DNA of 44,182 nucleotides from positions 1-44,182 of the forward strand of contig JAEUUP010000133.1 of assembly GCA_016787525.1 (NCBI GenBank), in the 5' to 3' direction. Both the position numbers and the translations under genes were made by a program. Numbering within the stretch: the first letter of the stretch is position 1; each line of letters starts with the position of its first letter. This document shows, piece after piece, positions 1 through 8,879 of this stretch. The DNA comes from Saprospiraceae bacterium (GTDB lineage: Bacteria; Bacteroidota; Bacteroidia; Chitinophagales; Saprospiraceae). The notes below the pieces were generated by a model. The model was not told the origin of the DNA. It was given only the letters and a program-made list of their open reading frames with translations, and searched no databases.

Positions 1-37
1 TTGATTACAATTTTGGCAAAGCCAAAATTGTAATCAA
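1..37. repeat. Perfect 17-bp stem-loop at the window edge
   Basis: Positions 1-17 and 21-37 are exact reverse complements separated by an AAA loop. No T-run follows on the plus strand (the stem is followed by A residues), so it is not a classical plus-strand intrinsic terminator. It may belong to the end of whatever precedes the window. A second, shorter hairpin follows at 78-96. Confidence 0.8.
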
Positions 38-77
38 AAAATCGCTCGCTCCAATAGAAAAACTTTCAACGTACGTC

Positions 78-96
78 TTTTGCGCGTAGCGCAAAA
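78..96. repeat. 8-bp stem-loop (TTTTGCGC / GCGCAAAA)
   Basis: TTTTGCGC at 78-85 pairs with GCGCAAAA at 89-96 around a GTA loop. It sits in the gene-free stretch 1-314 upstream of the HYR-repeat gene. Its right arm runs into a word (AAAACAGT...GAGTATCAA) that recurs at 40149-40171. Function unknown; it could be a terminator for a gene left of the window. Confidence 0.6.
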
Positions 97-235
97 CAGT
101 GAGTATCAAACACGCGAAAACTTATTTCTGATTACTTAAAAAGCTTGAAGTGTGTTCCATCTCCTAATATAGCATAGTTTTGACGTATAAAATGTAGTAT
201 AAAACAGTGTTTTTTCAATTGAATGCAACTTATTC

Positions 236-266
236 TTTACAATTTAGTAAAAAGAATATATTTTTG
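236..266 (+). promoter_or_regulatory. Candidate Bacteroidota-type promoter for the HYR-repeat gene
   Basis: TATTTTTG at 259-266 fits the Bacteroidota -7 consensus TAnnTTTG. TTTA at 236-239 lies 19 bases upstream, where the -33 TTTG element is expected, and matches three of its four bases. The predicted start of transcription would leave a leader of about 40 bases before the ATG at 315. The same TATATTTTTG string precedes the giant operon at 24027-24036. This is pattern matching only. Confidence 0.4.
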
Positions 267-314
267 TAATTAATATTGAAAAAACATTCATAATGTCAAA
301 AAACACATGATTTC

Positions 315-3300
315 ATGAACACACATTTATCCAAAAATCGTTTATTCATTTTTATTCTTTTTTTATCATTCAACCTATCTGCTCAGACAACCCTACCGTG
401 TGCAAAGTATGAAGTATTGAACACGAACAATATCTGTGGTTGCAATACTTATCTTTTCCGTCCTTATGGCTTGTTTATGGAAGCCTCAAATGCTTGTGGT
501 TTGGAATATTACAAGCCTGATACTGTTTTTTTTGAGATTAGAAATGATAGTACGGCGGCCATTAGAGGTGTTTTTAGAACATTTGACGATTGGCGACCTG
601 TTCGGGTAGATATTTCTCTCGCAAAAACGTCTTCGAGTACACCTCGGTTCGATTTGTGTATGACAGGTAGCCAAGCAGTTGTGGCCAATCAATGGCGTTA
701 TTTTGGCGCGATGTCTGGCACCATTCAGTTTGACGGTGCGCCACCCCTCAGTATAAGCAGTCGCGGCGGCAATTTTCAAGTGGGTTTGGGTGCCAATGGG
801 CAAAATGCCGACCAGTTTGGCGGCAGTGGCTTTTTTACTTTGAGCAACGGGCAACGCGGGGGCTTTGGTTTCGTTTTGGCTAATCCAACCAACGGCTCTT
901 GCGTTCTATCCGATTCCTGCCAAGCGGATGCACGTCCTCCCATTTTCAGCAATTGCCCACCTAATATTTCTGTTACAACAACAGGTGCGAGAGCTATTGC
1001 GAATTGGACACCACCAACGGCAACGGACAACTGCGGTACCCCCTCAGTAAACAGCAATTTTTCATCGGGTGAATCATTTCCAGTTGGCTCAACGACAGTG
1101 ATTTATACGGCAAAAGACTTGAAAAACAATGTAGCAGAGTGCCGTTTCAATGTGGTTGTATCGGTTGTCAATCCTTGCGATAATGATTTGACACCGCCTG
1201 TATTCGCCAATTGTCCTACGAATATTTCTGTTACAACCACCAATACAAGTGCCGTTGTTGCATGGACTCCGCCGACGGCAACCGACAATTGCAGTATTCC
1301 ATTCATCACAACCAATTTTTCGCCTGGTGCATCATTTCCAATCGGCACAACGACAGTGGTTTATACAGCAAAAGATGCCAAAAACAATATTGCTGAATGC
1401 CGTTTCAATGTGGTTGTTGCAGCCATAAACCCATGTGACAATGATGTTGTACCGCCTAATATCAGCAATTGCCCCGCAAATATTACGGTTTCAACAACAT
1501 CCACTCATGCGGTTGCGACATGGACACCACCTACTGCGACAGACAATTGTACGACTCCCTCAGTAACGAGCAATTTCCAATCGGGTGCTTCGTTCCCAAT
1601 TGGTTCAACGACAGTGAGTTATATCGTAACAGATGCAAGAGGCAACGTATCGGAATGCCGTTTTACCATTACTGTCCAATTCCTTGACCCTTGCTCGACG
1701 GATGCAACTCCACCTGCATTCACCAATTGCCCTGCAAATATCAGTTTGACAACAACGGGTTCGAGTGCAGTGGCAACATGGACAGCACCTACTGCGACGG
1801 ATAATTGTACGACCCCCTCAGTATCCAGCAATTTCCAATCGGGGGCTTCATTTTTCGTAGGTACAACAACCGTGATTTACACGGCTCGCGATGCCAAAAA
1901 CAACACCTCAGAGTGCCGTTTTACTGTAACAGTGACGCGTACTATTGCCACAGCTGGCACTTGCACGAGTTATAGGGTGGATAATACGAACGATATTTGT
2001 GGTTGTCCCACACGCCAATGGATGCCCTATGGTCTATTTATTGACGCTGGAAATGGTTGTGGCGACTACTACAAAGCTGACAGCGTGACTTTCCAAATCA
2101 ATGGCGATAGTTCGGCACGTCTGGTTGGCATTTTCCGTACAGCAACTTGGCGACCTGTTTGGTTAGATATTCAATGGGCAAAAACGAATCAAATCCAACG
2201 CCGTTTTTCGACCTGTGCCAACGATACAGCTGCTGCCAACACATGGCGTTTTTTTGGTACGGCTCAAGGCAATATTCAATTTGACGATGAACACCCCCTC
2301 AGTATCACCAACCGCAGTTTGTTGCAAGTGGGCGTGAGTGCCAATGGTCAGAATCGCGATTTATTGGGTGCAAGTGGCTTGATTGAGTTGGGCGACGGGC
2401 GCATAGGCAGTGTCAATTTTGTGTTGTCCAACCCAGTTTCTGGCACATGCGATTTGGCTTGTGTCAACGATACTATTGCGCCACGCATTTTGAATTGTCC
2501 TAAAAATAAGGCTCAAATAACGACGCAAGTGCCTGTGAGTGTCACTTGGGCAGCCCCCTCAGTACGCGACGACTGTTCTTCACCTACTTTGGTGACGACT
2601 CATTTGCCCAATGCAAATTTTGGTGCAGGCGAAACGGTAGTCACTTATACGGCTCGCGATGTCAATGGCAATATTGGAACATGTTCTTTCAAAGTAACCA
2701 TCACAAAAGCAGCAGCGGGCAGTATTTGCTCGACTTATGAGGTGGAAAACACCAATGATATTTGTGGCTGTTCTGCTAATCAGTGGAAACCATATGCTTT
2801 GCGCATAGGCAACAACAATTGCGGCGAATATTTTAAATCCGATAGTGTCGTGCTGCATATCAATGGAGACAGTACAGCACAACTGCAAGGCCGCTTTAGG
2901 AGCGATACTTGGCAACCTATATGGGTTGATGTACGCTTTGATAAAGCCTCGAACCGCATACCTCGTTTTGAATTGTGCAACAATAACCCGCATCCAGACG
3001 CTCAAAGGTGGCGTTATTTTGGCTCAATTTCAGGGACTTTGAAGTTGAATGATGGTTCTACCAAACAGATACAAACAGGTTCGTCTTTGCAAATCGGCAA
3101 AGGGGCCAATGGCCAAAATATGAATGTCGAAGGAGGGTATGTGACTTTTGTGTTAGAAAATGGTGAATCAGCAAGTTTTAACATGGTTTTAAGCAATTTT
3201 CAACAATTTACTTGCCCCAACTACAATCCATGCGCTTTTGATGATGTAAAACCAACGTTTTCAAACTGTCCACGCGATACCACCATCGTTACAGCACAAA

Positions 3301-4280
3301 ATTCGGCCATCGTTCGTTGGACTACACCCACGGCGGTTGACAATTGCAACACCCCCTCAGTATCCAGCACTATTCAGTCAGGTACAAACTTCGCATTGGG
3401 AACGACGGAAGTGACTTACACAGCGCGTGATTCGTCGGGCAATACAGCCCAATGCCGTTTCACGGTGACAGTGGTACAAAACCTGTGTTTAGCAGACCAA
3501 ACGGCTCCTGTTTTCAGAAATTGTCCACGTGATACGAGTATCATCACTACTCAGACATCAGCCATCGTCCGTTGGAATGTACCCACTGTGACAGACAATT
3601 GTAGCACCCCCTCAGTATCCAGCAATTTCCAATCAGGTGCGAGCTTTGCATTGGGTTCAACAGTTGTGATTTATACGGCACGTGATTCGGGTGGCAATAC
3701 GAGCCAATGCCGCTTCACAGTGACAGTCGTACAAAATCCATGTATAGACGATAGAACACCACCCACTTTTAGAAATTGCCCAACCGACACCATTTTTGCC
3801 ATCACAGGGACAAGTTCAGCAGTTGTCTATTGGACACCGCCAACAGCAACGGACAATTGTAGCACCCCCTCAGTATCCAGCAATTTTCAGTCAGGTATGA
3901 CTTTCAATTTGGGTGCAACCATCATCTCTTATCGCGCAATTGATGCGCTTGGCAATATCAGCACCTGCAATTTCATTGTCTTTGTCAGATTGGTAAATGC
4001 GGTGGAGGACCCACTTGCTACATTATCGCTGTTGAAAGTATCGCCTAACCCTGCGGTCAATTCAATAACACTCGATTGGCAAAGTCGTTTGGCAGAAGAT
4101 GTGCAGTTAGAAATAAGCAATACGCTTGGTCAAGTTTTAATGCAAGAAAAAATCAAAATGCGCATCGGCGACAATCGTTTACAACTCGATATTTCTCACT
4201 TAGCAAAAGGCATTTACCACGTGACGCTGCGTCATCCGCAAATGGGTGTATCGAAAGCCGTTCGTTTTATGAAGATTTAG
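315..4280 (+). CDS. Secreted HYR-repeat protein with three copies of an unnamed NTNxICGC module and a T9SS type A sorting domain
   Basis: This 1321-aa protein is predicted to be exported by Sec (signal peptide about 1-24, ending SAQ) and then secreted or anchored by the T9SS, since residues about 1239-1321 form a Por_Secre_tail-like type A CTD (VSPNPAVNSITLDW ... GIYHVTL ... FMKI). Three related modules begin near residues 29, 550 and 804, each with an NTN(D/N)ICGC signature, conserved Trp and Cys residues and a VGxxANGQN motif. I do not recognise this module. Eight hyalin-repeat (HYR) domains lie between them: four after module 1, one after module 2 and three after module 3. Each has the NCP ... 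TATDNC ... YTARD ... CRF pattern. HYR domains are beta-sandwich folds common in extracellular adhesive proteins, so a surface or adhesion role is inferred. Eight copies of the CCCCTCAGTA word lie in it, in two reading frames (PLSI and PSV). Candidate promoter at 236-266, terminator at 4307-4342. Confidence 0.88.
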   Translation: MNTHLSKNRLFIFILFLSFNLSAQTTLPCAKYEVLNTNNICGCNTYLFRPYGLFMEASNACGLEYYKPDTVFFEIRNDSTAAIRGVFRTFDDWRPVRVDISLAKTSSSTPRFDLCMTGSQAVVANQWRYFGAMSGTIQFDGAPPLSISSRGGNFQVGLGANGQNADQFGGSGFFTLSNGQRGGFGFVLANPTNGSCVLSDSCQADARPPIFSNCPPNISVTTTGARAIANWTPPTATDNCGTPSVNSNFSSGESFPVGSTTVIYTAKDLKNNVAECRFNVVVSVVNPCDNDLTPPVFANCPTNISVTTTNTSAVVAWTPPTATDNCSIPFITTNFSPGASFPIGTTTVVYTAKDAKNNIAECRFNVVVAAINPCDNDVVPPNISNCPANITVSTTSTHAVATWTPPTATDNCTTPSVTSNFQSGASFPIGSTTVSYIVTDARGNVSECRFTITVQFLDPCSTDATPPAFTNCPANISLTTTGSSAVATWTAPTATDNCTTPSVSSNFQSGASFFVGTTTVIYTARDAKNNTSECRFTVTVTRTIATAGTCTSYRVDNTNDICGCPTRQWMPYGLFIDAGNGCGDYYKADSVTFQINGDSSARLVGIFRTATWRPVWLDIQWAKTNQIQRRFSTCANDTAAANTWRFFGTAQGNIQFDDEHPLSITNRSLLQVGVSANGQNRDLLGASGLIELGDGRIGSVNFVLSNPVSGTCDLACVNDTIAPRILNCPKNKAQITTQVPVSVTWAAPSVRDDCSSPTLVTTHLPNANFGAGETVVTYTARDVNGNIGTCSFKVTITKAAAGSICSTYEVENTNDICGCSANQWKPYALRIGNNNCGEYFKSDSVVLHINGDSTAQLQGRFRSDTWQPIWVDVRFDKASNRIPRFELCNNNPHPDAQRWRYFGSISGTLKLNDGSTKQIQTGSSLQIGKGANGQNMNVEGGYVTFVLENGESASFNMVLSNFQQFTCPNYNPCAFDDVKPTFSNCPRDTTIVTAQNSAIVRWTTPTAVDNCNTPSVSSTIQSGTNFALGTTEVTYTARDSSGNTAQCRFTVTVVQNLCLADQTAPVFRNCPRDTSIITTQTSAIVRWNVPTVTDNCSTPSVSSNFQSGASFALGSTVVIYTARDSGGNTSQCRFTVTVVQNPCIDDRTPPTFRNCPTDTIFAITGTSSAVVYWTPPTATDNCSTPSVSSNFQSGMTFNLGATIISYRAIDALGNISTCNFIVFVRLVNAVEDPLATLSLLKVSPNPAVNSITLDWQSRLAEDVQLEISNTLGQVLMQEKIKMRIGDNRLQLDISHLAKGIYHVTLRHPQMGVSKAVRFMKI

Positions 4281-4306
4281 GTTTTTGGGTAAATTTATAC
4301 AAAGAA

Positions 4307-4342
4307 AATAGGCTGCCCATCTGTGGCAGCCTATTGTTTTTT
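4307..4342 (+). terminator. Intrinsic terminator between convergent genes
   Basis: An 11-bp perfect stem (AATAGGCTGCC / GGCAGCCTATT) with a 7-base loop is followed by GTTTTTTATT. It starts 26 bases after the stop of the HYR-repeat gene and ends 2 bases before the stop of the convergent transpeptidase-family gene. The T-run is on the plus strand. The minus strand also has an A/T flank (AAAGAAAATA on plus), so it may act on both. Confidence 0.85.
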
Positions 4343-4343
4343 A

Positions 4344-6197
4344 TTACCAACCTATACCGTAATCTTCGCCGTGATTGCTCGAACCACCCCAAAAACTACC
4401 GTGTTTCCAGTCAAAATAAATAGCATTAACCGGGCCACTTGTGCGGTCTTGATAATTGATTTTGTAGCCCATACGACCCAAATCTTTGCGCACATAAGGA
4501 GGCGTTTGTTCATTTAGGGTCAAACTACCTACACTTTTTTCATGTTTGCCAAAACTGGAGTACATCTGATACGTCTTGAAACTCGGTGCTTCGCACGCCT
4601 CTTGAACTGTCATATTGAACTCTGCCATATTCAAAAAGAATTGTAAGAGGAGCTGATCTTGTTCATCACCCGCTTGTTTAGCGAATGACAAATACGGTTT
4701 GCCATCTTTCAAAGCCATACTCGGTGTTAAGGTCACGCGCGGACGTTTGCCAGGTTCAACCACATTGAAAGGGTTTTCTTTGGGGTCTAAGACAAACGAC
4801 TGCATCCGCTGGCTCATACCTACGCCCGTATTACCCGCAATGCAAGCAGGCACCCAACCTCCACTGGGCGTTATAGAAATCACCCAACCTTCAGCGTCAG
4901 CAGCCTCAACCGAAGTAGTACCTGCTGTAAACTCATCGAGGAACTGATTACTGAGGGGGGCCTGTGTTTTGGCACTGGCATCGCCCCAGTTTTTCAACAT
5001 ATCGGTAAATGGATTCGCTCGGCCTTCAAAAGGATATGGGTCGCCAGGTGCAGCTTTGGCATCGTTCATGTCTGGTTTTATCAGTTTGCTGCGTTCGCGA
5101 GCATATTCTTTCGACAAAAGCCCCTTCATGGGTTGTTTATCACCTGCAAAAGCAGGGTCGCCATAGTAAAAATCGCGGTCAGCGAACGCCAAATTCATAG
5201 CCTGATAGAGTGTATGAATGTAGCGTGTTGAATTGTACCCCATGCCTTTAAGGTCGAAATTTTCTAAAATATTCAGCGTTTGCAACATCACAGGCCCTTG
5301 TGTCCATTGCTGCAATTTATAGACATCAATACCTTTATAGTTGACCATCAATGGCTCTTCTATCTTCACTTTCCAATTCGCCAAGTCCCCCTCAGTAATC
5401 AAGCCGCCTTGTTCTCGACAACCTCTTGAAAACTCTTTGGCAATCGAACCTTTGTAAAACTCATCATAAGCGGCATAAATGGCTTCTTTTCTCGATTTTC
5501 CTTTCTTCAAAGCCGTTTGTTCGGCATCAACTAATTTTTGTAATGTAGCTAATAGGTCTTTTTGCACAAAAATTTCACCCGCATCTGGAGCTTCGCGTTT
5601 TTCGCCCAAATGAGTCAAAAATACTTTTTTGGAATAAGGCCATTTTTTGATTTCCTCTTTACCGCGCTCAATGGAGCTGGCTGTTTGTGCCTCAATCGGA
5701 TAGCCTTCCGCCATTTGCATGGCAGGCGCGATGACTTCTTTGAGGCTCATTGTGCCATATTCTGCCAACATGGTCATCAATCCTCCTGGTGTTCCTGGCG
5801 TAACTGCTGCCAATGGGCCATATTCGGGTGGATAATTCATACCTTTCCCTTTGAAAAAATCGGCTGTCGCACCTGTCGGAGCAACGCCTAAAGCATTGAT
5901 AGCAATGACTTTTTTCGTTTTGGGATTGTAAATCAAGGCTTGCGTTTCGCCGCCCCAACTCAATACGTCCCACATCGTGCAAGTGGCGGCCAGCATCGCA
6001 CAACCAGCGTCAATCGCGTTGCCACCTTTGCTGAAAATCATTGCTCCAGCTGTTGCAGCTAAAGGTTTGCCTGTGACTGCCATCCAATGCCGACCGTGCA
6101 AAGGTGGTTTTTGGGTGACAACGGGTAGATTATTGAAAGATTGAGCAATGACCATCGTTGAGTAGATTGTAAAAAATAGAAGTAATTTTGATTTCAT
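4344..6197 (-). CDS. Gamma-glutamyltransferase-family (Ntn-hydrolase) exported protein with divergent active site
   Basis: This 617-aa protein is periplasmic or exported (signal peptide about 1-19, ending VIAQ). It follows the gamma-glutamyltranspeptidase fold from GGNAIDAGCAM (58-68) onward, and the autoprocessing/catalytic threonine should be in AGTTSV, Thr427 or Thr428, giving large and small subunits. Several canonical residues are altered. The usual TTHxSV is shortened to TTSV. The substrate-binding Arg of the RExAP motif is replaced in INALGVAP (about 100-107). The PGKRP motif is present, but the SSMSPT and GGSRI equivalents read VTLTPS and KQAGDE. Family membership is sound; activity on glutathione is doubtful and another acyl substrate is possible. 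It is divergent from the metallo-hydrolase gene at 6259, with 61 bases between starts, and carries two TACTGAGGGG-word copies. Confidence 0.85.
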   Translation of the reverse strand: MKSKLLLFFTIYSTMVIAQSFNNLPVVTQKPPLHGRHWMAVTGKPLAATAGAMIFSKGGNAIDAGCAMLAATCTMWDVLSWGGETQALIYNPKTKKVIAINALGVAPTGATADFFKGKGMNYPPEYGPLAAVTPGTPGGLMTMLAEYGTMSLKEVIAPAMQMAEGYPIEAQTASSIERGKEEIKKWPYSKKVFLTHLGEKREAPDAGEIFVQKDLLATLQKLVDAEQTALKKGKSRKEAIYAAYDEFYKGSIAKEFSRGCREQGGLITEGDLANWKVKIEEPLMVNYKGIDVYKLQQWTQGPVMLQTLNILENFDLKGMGYNSTRYIHTLYQAMNLAFADRDFYYGDPAFAGDKQPMKGLLSKEYARERSKLIKPDMNDAKAAPGDPYPFEGRANPFTDMLKNWGDASAKTQAPLSNQFLDEFTAGTTSVEAADAEGWVISITPSGGWVPACIAGNTGVGMSQRMQSFVLDPKENPFNVVEPGKRPRVTLTPSMALKDGKPYLSFAKQAGDEQDQLLLQFFLNMAEFNMTVQEACEAPSFKTYQMYSSFGKHEKSVGSLTLNEQTPPYVRKDLGRMGYKINYQDRTSGPVNAIYFDWKHGSFWGGSSNHGEDYGIGW

Positions 6198-6258
6198 TTA
6201 CCAGTGTATTTTAGTTTAGAAATTCAGACATTTATGACTTGTAAAAATATAAATCCGT

Positions 6259-7188
6259 ATGAAAATTGGCTATTTATCGCTCTTGTTTTTCATTTTTTGT
6301 TGTCAAACGCCTAAAAAAATGGAACAAACAGCATCTGCTGAACAATTTTTAGTCGTTCTCGGCATTGCTCAGGATGCAGGTTATCCACAGGCTTATTGTG
6401 GCAAATCTTGTTGTGAGGCGGTGGCACAAGGCAAAGAAAAACGCCGACATGTCACTTGCTTAGGTTTGGTGGATAGGGAAACCCAACAGGTTTTTATGCT
6501 CGAAGCTACGCCCGACTTTACAGAACAAGAACGCATACTGAGGGGGTATCTTTCCGACACACGACAACCACTCAGCGGTATTTTTTTGACTCATGCCCAC
6601 ATCGGACACTACACAGGTCTGATGTATTTGGGTCGAGAGGCGATGGGGGCAAAAGAAATACCTGTTTTTGCCATGCCCAAAATGAAATTTTTCTTAGAAA
6701 ATAATGCGCCGTGGAATCAGTTGGTGAGTTTGAAAAACATAAAAATTGAATCGTTAAAAGCAGATTCTATTGTTCAGATAACTAAAAATTTGAGCATCAA
6801 ACCACTCGTCGTCCCGCATCGCGATGAGTTTTCTGAAACTGTTGGCTATGTGATTGAGAGTAAAAAAAAGAAAGTTTTATTCATTCCAGACATTGACAAA
6901 TGGTCGAAATGGCAACGCAATATTGTCGAAGAAGTGGGTAAAGTAGATATTGCTTTGCTCGATGCCACATTTTATCAGAATGGCGAAATTCCGCGCGATA
7001 TGAGTGAAGTGCCACATCCTTTTATCTCAGAAACCATGGATTTATTCAAAAACTCACAAAACAAATCAAAAATCCGTTTTATCCATTTCAACCACACCAA
7101 CCCTGTCATGCGACAAACCAAAGAGCGGCAATGGGTTGAGCGGCAAGGTTTTGGCGTGTGTACTGAGGGGGGTATTATTAAACTTTAA
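6259..7188 (+). CDS. PqqB-like MBL-fold metallo-hydrolase, lipoprotein
   Basis: This 309-aa protein has a short lipoprotein signal (IFCCQ; lipidation Cys near 15-16), suggesting a membrane-anchored envelope location. The N-terminus GIAQDAGYPQAYCG resembles PqqB-type metallo-beta-lactamase-fold proteins. The metal motif reads THAHIGHYTG instead of HxHxDH, so the Asp ligand is Gly. A second candidate ligand lies in VVPHRDE, and LFIPDIDKW and FIHFNHTNP supply the later conserved Asp and His. No other PQQ biosynthesis gene is nearby, so a role in PQQ synthesis is not supported. It is likely a hydrolase or oxidoreductase of unknown substrate. The next gene on the same strand is a haem peroxidase 131 bases downstream. 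Two TACTGAGGGG copies are present, one of which encodes the terminal TEGG. Confidence 0.75.
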   Translation: MKIGYLSLLFFIFCCQTPKKMEQTASAEQFLVVLGIAQDAGYPQAYCGKSCCEAVAQGKEKRRHVTCLGLVDRETQQVFMLEATPDFTEQERILRGYLSDTRQPLSGIFLTHAHIGHYTGLMYLGREAMGAKEIPVFAMPKMKFFLENNAPWNQLVSLKNIKIESLKADSIVQITKNLSIKPLVVPHRDEFSETVGYVIESKKKKVLFIPDIDKWSKWQRNIVEEVGKVDIALLDATFYQNGEIPRDMSEVPHPFISETMDLFKNSQNKSKIRFIHFNHTNPVMRQTKERQWVERQGFGVCTEGGIIKL

Positions 7189-7319
7189 TTTTTTTTTCAA
7201 ATCACCGCAAGTTTTTTTCAGCGTTCGTGTCTAATCATTTAGAAGTTGACTTAAAGCAAAATGACTTAACCTCCCTTTTTTGTAAACACATTTTTTCAAC
7301 CATTTAAACTGTTGATTTT

Positions 7320-8492
7320 ATGAAAATCCATTCGCTTTTTGCTCATGGAACTGCGGTTCTGATGAGTACCACTCTCTTTTTATCCAGTTGTCAGAAAGGA
7401 CAAGAAGTGATTAGCCAAGAACCTGTTTTTGCCCTTGCGCCTGTCATCCAATCCCCTACTCTACCCACTACGCCGTATTTTTACGCAAATCTTGTTTTGC
7501 CCAACTATTTCAATCAACCCAATGTCACCAATGCCAACAATACGCCTTCAACAAATCCCATCACCGACAATGGGGCTACTTTGGGGCGTGTTTTGTTTTA
7601 TGACAAAAACCTCAGTGCCAATCGCACTATTTCGTGCGCATCTTGCCACAAACAAGGCAATTCTTTTTCTGACCCTGTGACGTTTAGTACAGGTTTTGCA
7701 GGTGGTAAAACAACCCGCAATTCGATGTCGCTGTTGAATGCCCGCTATTATCCGAACGGGCGATTTTTTTGGGACGAACGGTCTGCCAGTGCCGAAGCGC
7801 AAGCGTCACAACCGCTTGTCAACCCTGTGGAAATGGGTATGACGATGCCTGATGTGATTAGTCGAATCAATTCCTTATCTTATTATCCTGCCTTGTATCA
7901 AAAAGCGTTTGGTTCGACAACGATTGACTCAGCTCGAACTGTCCGCGCTATTGCTCAATTTGTGCGCTCAATGGTGTCGTACCGCACCAAATATGATGTT
8001 GGTCGTTCTGCTTTTGCAGTCAATCAGAATCCTGCGACGGTCAATTTTGCCAATTTTTCGACACAAGAGAACAGAGGTAAACAGATATTTTTCACCACAG
8101 GTGCATGTGCCAGCTGTCATGGCACTGAGACTTTTACGTCTCCAGGTGCTAAAAACAATGGTTTAGACCTTGTTTATACAGACAATGGCGTGGGTGCTGT
8201 GACGAGGAATGCCGCACAAAATGGCTTTTTTAAGTCGCCATCACTGAGGGGTATCGAAAAATCTGCGCCTTATATGCACGACGGTCGTTTTGCCACTTTA
8301 GAACAAGTGGTCGAACACTACAACAGCCAAGTGAAGCCGCATCAGAACTTGTCGCCTGAGTTGCGTGCGCCAAATGGTCAACCCCGCCGACTCAATCTAT
8401 CGGCTGCGGATAAAGCGGCTTTGGTTGCGTTTTTGAAAACTTTGACAGATACAGGTATTGAAACGGATGTGAAATATTCATCGCCGTTTTAG
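7320..8492 (+). CDS. Di-haem cytochrome c peroxidase (CcpA/MauG family), lipoprotein
   Basis: This 390-aa protein reduces hydrogen peroxide in the periplasm using electrons from small c-type cytochromes, if it acts like its family. It has a lipoprotein signal with lipobox FLSSC (Cys24), an N-terminal haem site CASCH (Cys106, Cys109, His110) and a second haem site CASCH (Cys263, Cys266, His267). The C-terminal family motif SAPYMHDGRFATLEQVVEHYN is present (split here: SAPYMHDGRF, then ATLEQVVEHYN). Length and haem spacing fit the bacterial di-haem peroxidase family. It starts 131 bases after the metallo-hydrolase gene and could be co-transcribed with it. A nested inverted-repeat element lies just downstream (8541-8815). 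One motif copy carries CACTGAGGGG (first base changed). Confidence 0.93.
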   Translation: MKIHSLFAHGTAVLMSTTLFLSSCQKGQEVISQEPVFALAPVIQSPTLPTTPYFYANLVLPNYFNQPNVTNANNTPSTNPITDNGATLGRVLFYDKNLSANRTISCASCHKQGNSFSDPVTFSTGFAGGKTTRNSMSLLNARYYPNGRFFWDERSASAEAQASQPLVNPVEMGMTMPDVISRINSLSYYPALYQKAFGSTTIDSARTVRAIAQFVRSMVSYRTKYDVGRSAFAVNQNPATVNFANFSTQENRGKQIFFTTGACASCHGTETFTSPGAKNNGLDLVYTDNGVGAVTRNAAQNGFFKSPSLRGIEKSAPYMHDGRFATLEQVVEHYNSQVKPHQNLSPELRAPNGQPRRLNLSAADKAALVAFLKTLTDTGIETDVKYSSPF

Positions 8493-8540
8493 GGTTGAAT
8501 TTTATACCTTATGACTTGACGGTACTGAGTGGGAAACATC

Positions 8541-8815
8541 TAAGAAACTGTTCTAAACTCTATTTCTATTTAGGGCAAACGCATCAAAGTATTGTTAAGA
8601 AAAAGACCCTGTTAAGGGTCAAATATTTGTAGTAAAAGTAAGACAAAGAACGCAATACCACCCTCGTTAGAGGTCGAACCTATCAAAATGTGCGACCTCT
8701 AACGAGGTCGAAAAAAGAAGATAGACTCAATTTTTTTACAAATATGAGACCTCTCTGAGGTCTTAAATCCTAACAATACTTTGATGCGTTTGCCCTATTG
8801 TAAAACAGTTTCTTA
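8541..8815. repeat. Nested inverted-repeat element, copy 1 (MITE- or REP-like)
   Basis: The gene-free stretch 8493-8879 is mostly this structure. The outer arms are TAAGAAACTGTT at 8541-8552 and its complement at 8804-8815. A perfect 26-bp inverted pair lies at 8572-8597 and 8771-8796. Inside are a small hairpin (GACCCTGTTAAGGGTC, 8605-8620), a 15-bp pair at 8662-8676 with 8693-8707, the palindrome CGACCTCTAACGAGGTCG (8693-8710) and GACCTCTCTGAGGTC (8748-8762). Copy 2 at 30295-30501 shares the palindromes and an ATATTTGTAG word but has unrelated outer arms. As RNA it would fold into a long branched hairpin and may end transcription of the peroxidase gene. Confidence 0.88.
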
Positions 8816-8879
8816 GTTCAATTATTTTTTTCTAGCAGTATTTTAAGACGATTACTACATACACTTATTCACAATTCAT

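Noticed and set aside
2580-3005. 141-aa minus-strand frame in the HYR-repeat gene
   Set aside because: Shadow of the strongly supported plus-strand protein; no domain or signal.
744-3875. Explaining the TACTGAGGGG word by duplication of HYR domains
   Set aside because: Only some of the copies in the first gene lie in homologous positions; two there are in another frame and module, and 42 others are in unrelated genes or intergenic DNA.
6259-7188. True PqqB of a PQQ biosynthesis operon
   Set aside because: No pqqA, pqqC, pqqD or pqqE is present and the protein is a lipoprotein with an altered metal motif.
8541-8815. Insertion sequence
   Set aside because: No open reading frame for a transposase fits in the element and no target-site duplication is clear.
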